The notes beneath the pieces are model-generated. The model searched no databases and was not told the origin of the DNA. It worked only from the letters and a program-made list of their open reading frames with translations. Below, piece after piece: positions 61,225 through 64,000 of a stretch of 64,000 nt of DNA; the stretch's first letter is position 1; every line of letters starts with the position of its first letter. The DNA is from Aliihoeflea sp. 2WW (GTDB taxonomy: Bacteria; Pseudomonadota; Alphaproteobacteria; Rhizobiales; Rhizobiaceae), in the NCBI RefSeq assembly GCF_000497755.1, contig NZ_AYOD01000035.1, positions 124,001-188,000 of the forward strand, given 5' to 3'. A program made the translations under genes and the position numbers.

Positions 61225-62547
61225 TCACGCAATTCCTCGTGATCCAATGTCGGCATGACCTTTCTGAATTCGTCGGACAAAAATCCAAATTACGAGGACG
61301 ATAACCGGAACCGCCAGCCCAACAGCGGACTTGGGCAAACCCGTGCCGAAAAAAAGCGGCAATCCCTCCAAAAGGTAGCCAATCAGTCCGATCACATAAT
61401 ATGATATGGCGGCGACCGATAACCCTTCTACAGTTTGCTGAAGCCTGAGTTGCTGTCGTGCGCGGTCGTTCATCGAAGCGAGCAGGTCGCGGTTCTGCCG
61501 TTCGACTTCCACGTCAACCCATGTTCTCAGCAGTTGCGTGGTTCGCGAAACTTTTCTCGATAGATTGGCTTGACGCTCTTCCACTGATCGACACGTGCGC
61601 ATCGCGGGTGCTACACGTCGCGCCAGAAATTGCGACCAGCTTGCCGCCCCGTCAATCGGAGTTTCTCTTAGTGCATCCAGCCGCTCAAGAACGATCTCAT
61701 AGTAGGCGCGGCTGGCTCCAAATCGGAACAGGCTGGAGGCTGCCTGCGCCTCAAGCTCGGCCGCCAGATCGGTAAGTCGGCCAAGCAAGCGTTCGCTGTC
61801 GTGGCGTCCGCCCTGTCGGATTTCATTCGTCAACTGCGCGACGTCTGCCTCTAGACGTCGCAGTTGACTGGAAAGTGACTGGGCAAGCGACAGTCCCAGC
61901 ATACAGAAGACGCGATATGTCTCGATCTCGATAAGACGCTGCGCCAATGCACCTCGTCTGCTTTCGTTCAATCCCCTATCAATCATGAAGAGGCGCGTGA
62001 GACCGTCTGCATCCTGTCGAAAATCAGTCAGTATTTCGGCATTGCCGTCCTCGACGAGCGCGTGGCAAATGCTCTCCGGATCGATATCCAGGGGGGGTAG
62101 CGGCTCGTTCCCTTCGAGCGCTAAGATCTCCAATCGCACACCGGACATCACGGTTCCTGGTGGATTGAAGCCTGTATCAAATGGTGACCCGGTTTTCCAA
62201 TCGTTGACACCCAGCGGCGGCGCGTCCCAAAGATAAGTCGAAAATTCACTGTGCCTTTCCCAGTGGAGGTTCCCCTTTTTCAGCATAAACGTGCGGTGCC
62301 TTGCCGTCCTTTCTGGCGGCGACAGATTTTCTTTGCGGCACAACTGGGCGACCACCGCGGTATCCACGACAGCGCCGCCCTCAGTCGCAAATGCCAACTG
62401 CACCAGTGTTCGTGGAGCAGGAAGCAACGGGTGTGGGCGAGAGTGCACTTCTCCGACCGCGGCCGATCGACCGGGATGCGGGTTAAAGCCTGCAACAAGA
62501 GTTTCCGAACGGTCGCTCCGTACGGTATCAGCGAAAACGCGGTTCAT
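61225..62547 (-). CDS. DUF3422 membrane-anchored protein
   Basis: A 440-residue protein with the DUF3422 start (HPGRSAAVGEVHSRPHPLLP; RKENLSPPERTARHRTFMLK) and two C-terminal membrane helices (AISYYVIGLIGYLLEGLPLF; AVGLAVPVIVLVIWIFV). Long helical middle part (SLAQSLSSQLRRLEADVAQL). Uncharacterised family, widespread in proteobacteria, predicted inner-membrane. Unlike its left neighbours it looks like a chromosomal gene. Confidence 0.85.
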   Translation of the reverse strand: MNRVFADTVRSDRSETLVAGFNPHPGRSAAVGEVHSRPHPLLPAPRTLVQLAFATEGGAVVDTAVVAQLCRKENLSPPERTARHRTFMLKKGNLHWERHSEFSTYLWDAPPLGVNDWKTGSPFDTGFNPPGTVMSGVRLEILALEGNEPLPPLDIDPESICHALVEDGNAEILTDFRQDADGLTRLFMIDRGLNESRRGALAQRLIEIETYRVFCMLGLSLAQSLSSQLRRLEADVAQLTNEIRQGGRHDSERLLGRLTDLAAELEAQAASSLFRFGASRAYYEIVLERLDALRETPIDGAASWSQFLARRVAPAMRTCRSVEERQANLSRKVSRTTQLLRTWVDVEVERQNRDLLASMNDRARQQLRLQQTVEGLSVAAISYYVIGLIGYLLEGLPLFFGTGLPKSAVGLAVPVIVLVIWIFVRRIQKGHADIGSRGIA

Positions 62548-62916
62548 GGTGTCAACGCCTCCCTACAAGACCGGGTACCCGCACGTCTCACCAGCCGGAA
62601 ATTGCAGGCATGACACCGGGGGCTATTCCTCATTCACGCTTTTGATGCCCAAACCGGAAATGTTTATGGCTCGGCATCAGTCGCGGCTTCGCTGGTCGAT
62701 GCCTTCGATCGCTCATGCAGGCACTCACTCTGCCGATCGAAACTGGCAAATCGGCCATGTGACAACGGTCAAATCAGCTTTGCGGTCACGCACATTTCCA
62801 ATGATCTGTCCTGCGGTAGACCGCGTGAGCCTCTCTCGTTGCCCCGATTGAAAGTGGCGCGCCGTCACAGCTCGCGCCGATCCGAAAACCTTTGCCGTGC
62901 GCGGGCATCAAAATCA
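62548..62916. other. Intergenic region, no supported gene
   Basis: About 370 bp between the DUF3422 gene start and the terminator of the DsrE-like gene. No gene recognised. It should contain the DUF3422 promoter. Confidence 0.4.
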
Positions 62917-62949
62917 CAGGCCCCGCGCTGCATTGCCGCGCGGGGCCTG
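62917..62949 (-). terminator. Strong terminator after the DsrE-like gene
   Basis: 12-bp perfect arms: CAGGCCCCGCGC (62917-62928) and GCGCGGGGCCTG (62938-62949), loop of 9. On the minus strand it is followed by TGATTTTGATG. It lies 8 bp past the stop of the leftward gene. Confidence 0.75.
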
Positions 62950-62956
62950 CAGACTT

Positions 62957-63499
62957 TTACTGCATCGATAGCTCGGGATGCTTTGCTACGACATCGTCCC
63001 TTGTCATCTTCGAAGTGAGTTGAGGATACATATAGCTGTATCCCTCATTTTGGTATTTTGCGATGTCGATCACGGCAGCTGGGACGACGGTGATCACGTC
63101 GTAAAAGTCCTCGGGCGCATAGCCCCGCCCCCGTGCAGCATTTGCACAGACATGGATTTCGACGCCAGCATCGGCGATTTCTTTCAATGCATCGTAAGCT
63201 TCCGGATACGCCTCCCTGTTGAGGCGGGAGAAGGCATGAAGTTCGTTGCCATGTGCGACCATAACGACCTTGGAATTCTCGCGGTCGCCATACTCGTCCA
63301 TAGCCTTCAGGTGGTTGCGTATGAAACCGAGGGCCCTGATCCCATCTTCGGGCGCGTCGTAGTTCCAGTCGTAAAGAACTTTTTGCGCCTCGTACTTCAC
63401 CGGATCGAAAGATGACGGGTCGTCCGGGCCCGCCATCGCGGAAACCGCTCCAATGCCGGCAAAGCAGATGCCCAGCATCACCATTGCTACTCGCTTCAT
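62957..63499 (-). CDS. Exported DsrE-family protein of the sulfur locus
   Basis: A 180-residue protein with a signal peptide (MKRVAMVMLGICFAGIGAVS, cleavage after AMA). The rest is DsrE/DsrF-like: SKVVMVAHGNELHAF, ALKEIADAGVEIHVCANAAR with a single Cys, and VVPAAVIDIAKYQNEGYSYM. Periplasmic DsrE-like proteins accompany sulfide-oxidising flavocytochromes. It follows that gene by 13 bp, so the two form an operon. Start at 63499; the longer frame to 63676 overlaps the neighbour. Confidence 0.85.
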   Translation of the reverse strand: MKRVAMVMLGICFAGIGAVSAMAGPDDPSSFDPVKYEAQKVLYDWNYDAPEDGIRALGFIRNHLKAMDEYGDRENSKVVMVAHGNELHAFSRLNREAYPEAYDALKEIADAGVEIHVCANAARGRGYAPEDFYDVITVVPAAVIDIAKYQNEGYSYMYPQLTSKMTRDDVVAKHPELSMQ

Positions 63500-63512
63500 T
63501 CGCTCAACTCCT

Positions 63513-64000
63513 TCAGGTGAACATGTCCGCAACGATGCCTTCGTACCAGCCAATCGACTCCTCATAGGTCGACTTGCGGAGCTCGGCATCCTCCCCCGAT
63601 TGGCTGACAAACCCTTCGATCGACGTGATCTTGCCGTCTTTCGGTTCGTAATTCGCGCCGACCTTGATGCCGTCATCCGTCTCGATCAGCGACCAGCACG
63701 TATTGGAATAGCGGGCCGGAAACGTCTGCGACTGCGTCAAGTCTGCACGGATGTGAAGCGCTGCGACCTTTGCCTGGCTGTTGGCCGAGAACCCCGACTT
63801 CGGCATGTCGCCTGCAATCGATGCGTCGCCGATGACAAAAACAGCCTCGTCCATGGTCGAGCGCATCGACGCGGCGTCGATCGGGCAGAACCCATTTTCG
63901 CCCGCAAGGCCAGCATCGATCGCGATCGTGCCGGCGCGCTGGGCGGGGACGATATTAAGCAGTGTGCCTTCGAAGGTGTCGAGGTCCGTTTCCACCGTTC
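63513..64000 (-). CDS. Flavocytochrome c sulfide dehydrogenase, flavoprotein C-terminus (partial)
   Basis: 162 residues visible; the N-terminus is beyond the window. Features of the FccB/SoxF C-terminal part: MDEAVFVIGDASIAGDMPKS, SGFSANSQAKVAALHIR and YSNTCWSLIETDDGIKVGAN. The partner oxidises sulfide and passes electrons to a cytochrome c. This supports a sulfur-oxidising capacity of the host and a chromosomal location. The GTG at 63995 is not the true start; the frame stays open to the edge. Confidence 0.85.
   Translation of the reverse strand, partial: TVETDLDTFEGTLLNIVPAQRAGTIAIDAGLAGENGFCPIDAASMRSTMDEAVFVIGDASIAGDMPKSGFSANSQAKVAALHIRADLTQSQTFPARYSNTCWSLIETDDGIKVGANYEPKDGKITSIEGFVSQSGEDAELRKSTYEESIGWYEGIVADMFT

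Noticed and set aside
1-64000. CRISPR arrays or insertion sequences
   Set aside because: No regularly spaced repeats of CRISPR type and no transposase gene were seen. The only integrase is the ICE recombinase.

Overview
The window (64 kb, GC-rich) looks like part of an alphaproteobacterial chromosome carrying an integrated, Tn4371-like conjugative element (ICE). Three things point to this: the trb/traG/relaxase/S26-traF/parA/repA gene set, two LexA boxes of the alphaproteobacterial form GTTC-N7-GTTC, and a duplicated 3' half of a tRNA-Arg(CCG) gene that marks the right end of the element (51541-51587), beside its tyrosine integrase. The element runs off the left edge of the window. The flank to the right carries a sulfide-oxidation locus (flavocytochrome c sulfide dehydrogenase flavoprotein, DsrE-like protein).

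Layout. 1-11.1 kb: conjugation and maintenance genes, all leftward (trbE-D-C-B, copG-like, traG, relaxase, transglycosylase, DUF736, traF, DUF2840, RHH protein, parA; the last four overlap by ATGA). 11.2-12.5 kb: iteron-like repeats, repA and an AlpA-type regulator. 12.6-17.6 kb: small ICE genes, including a DUF6499-DUF2285 gene broken by a 1-base frameshift. 17.9-28 kb: Toprim protein, a 1440-residue methyltransferase/strawberry-notch helicase, ParB, DUF5983 and ArdC anti-restriction protein. Three of these genes (helicase, parB, ardC) share a structured 5' leader with covarying hairpins that resembles the radC RNA motif. 28.2-49.9 kb is cargo: a GAF-GGDEF-EAL protein; a translationally coupled DUF6361 / PLD nuclease / helicase trio (candidate defence system, with a helicase lacking a visible DExx motif); the SOS mutasome imuA-imuB-dnaE2 with its own LexA box; a large restriction-type operon (RHH regulator, C5 methylase, Eco29kI-family GIY-YIG nuclease, Vsr, GHKL ATPase, Mrr-helicase, unknown protein, PIN protein); and an orphan AbiEi-like antitoxin. 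Then the integrase and att site.

Right of the att site: an orphan MbcA/ParS-like protein, an SOS cluster (YedK/HMCES-type peptidase and small genes divergent from umuD-umuC across one LexA box), a two-gene Lamassu-type system (DUF4297 nuclease plus zinc-hook SMC ATPase), a caspase-like protease, a DUF3422 membrane protein and the sulfur genes.

The most striking unexplained signal is three CCGCGG sites spaced exactly 10 bp apart at the head of the restriction operon (40803-40828). CCGCGG is the known recognition site of Eco29kI, so the operon may sense its own methylation state. The other leading candidates are the restriction operon as a composite system and the DUF6361-PLD-helicase cassette.
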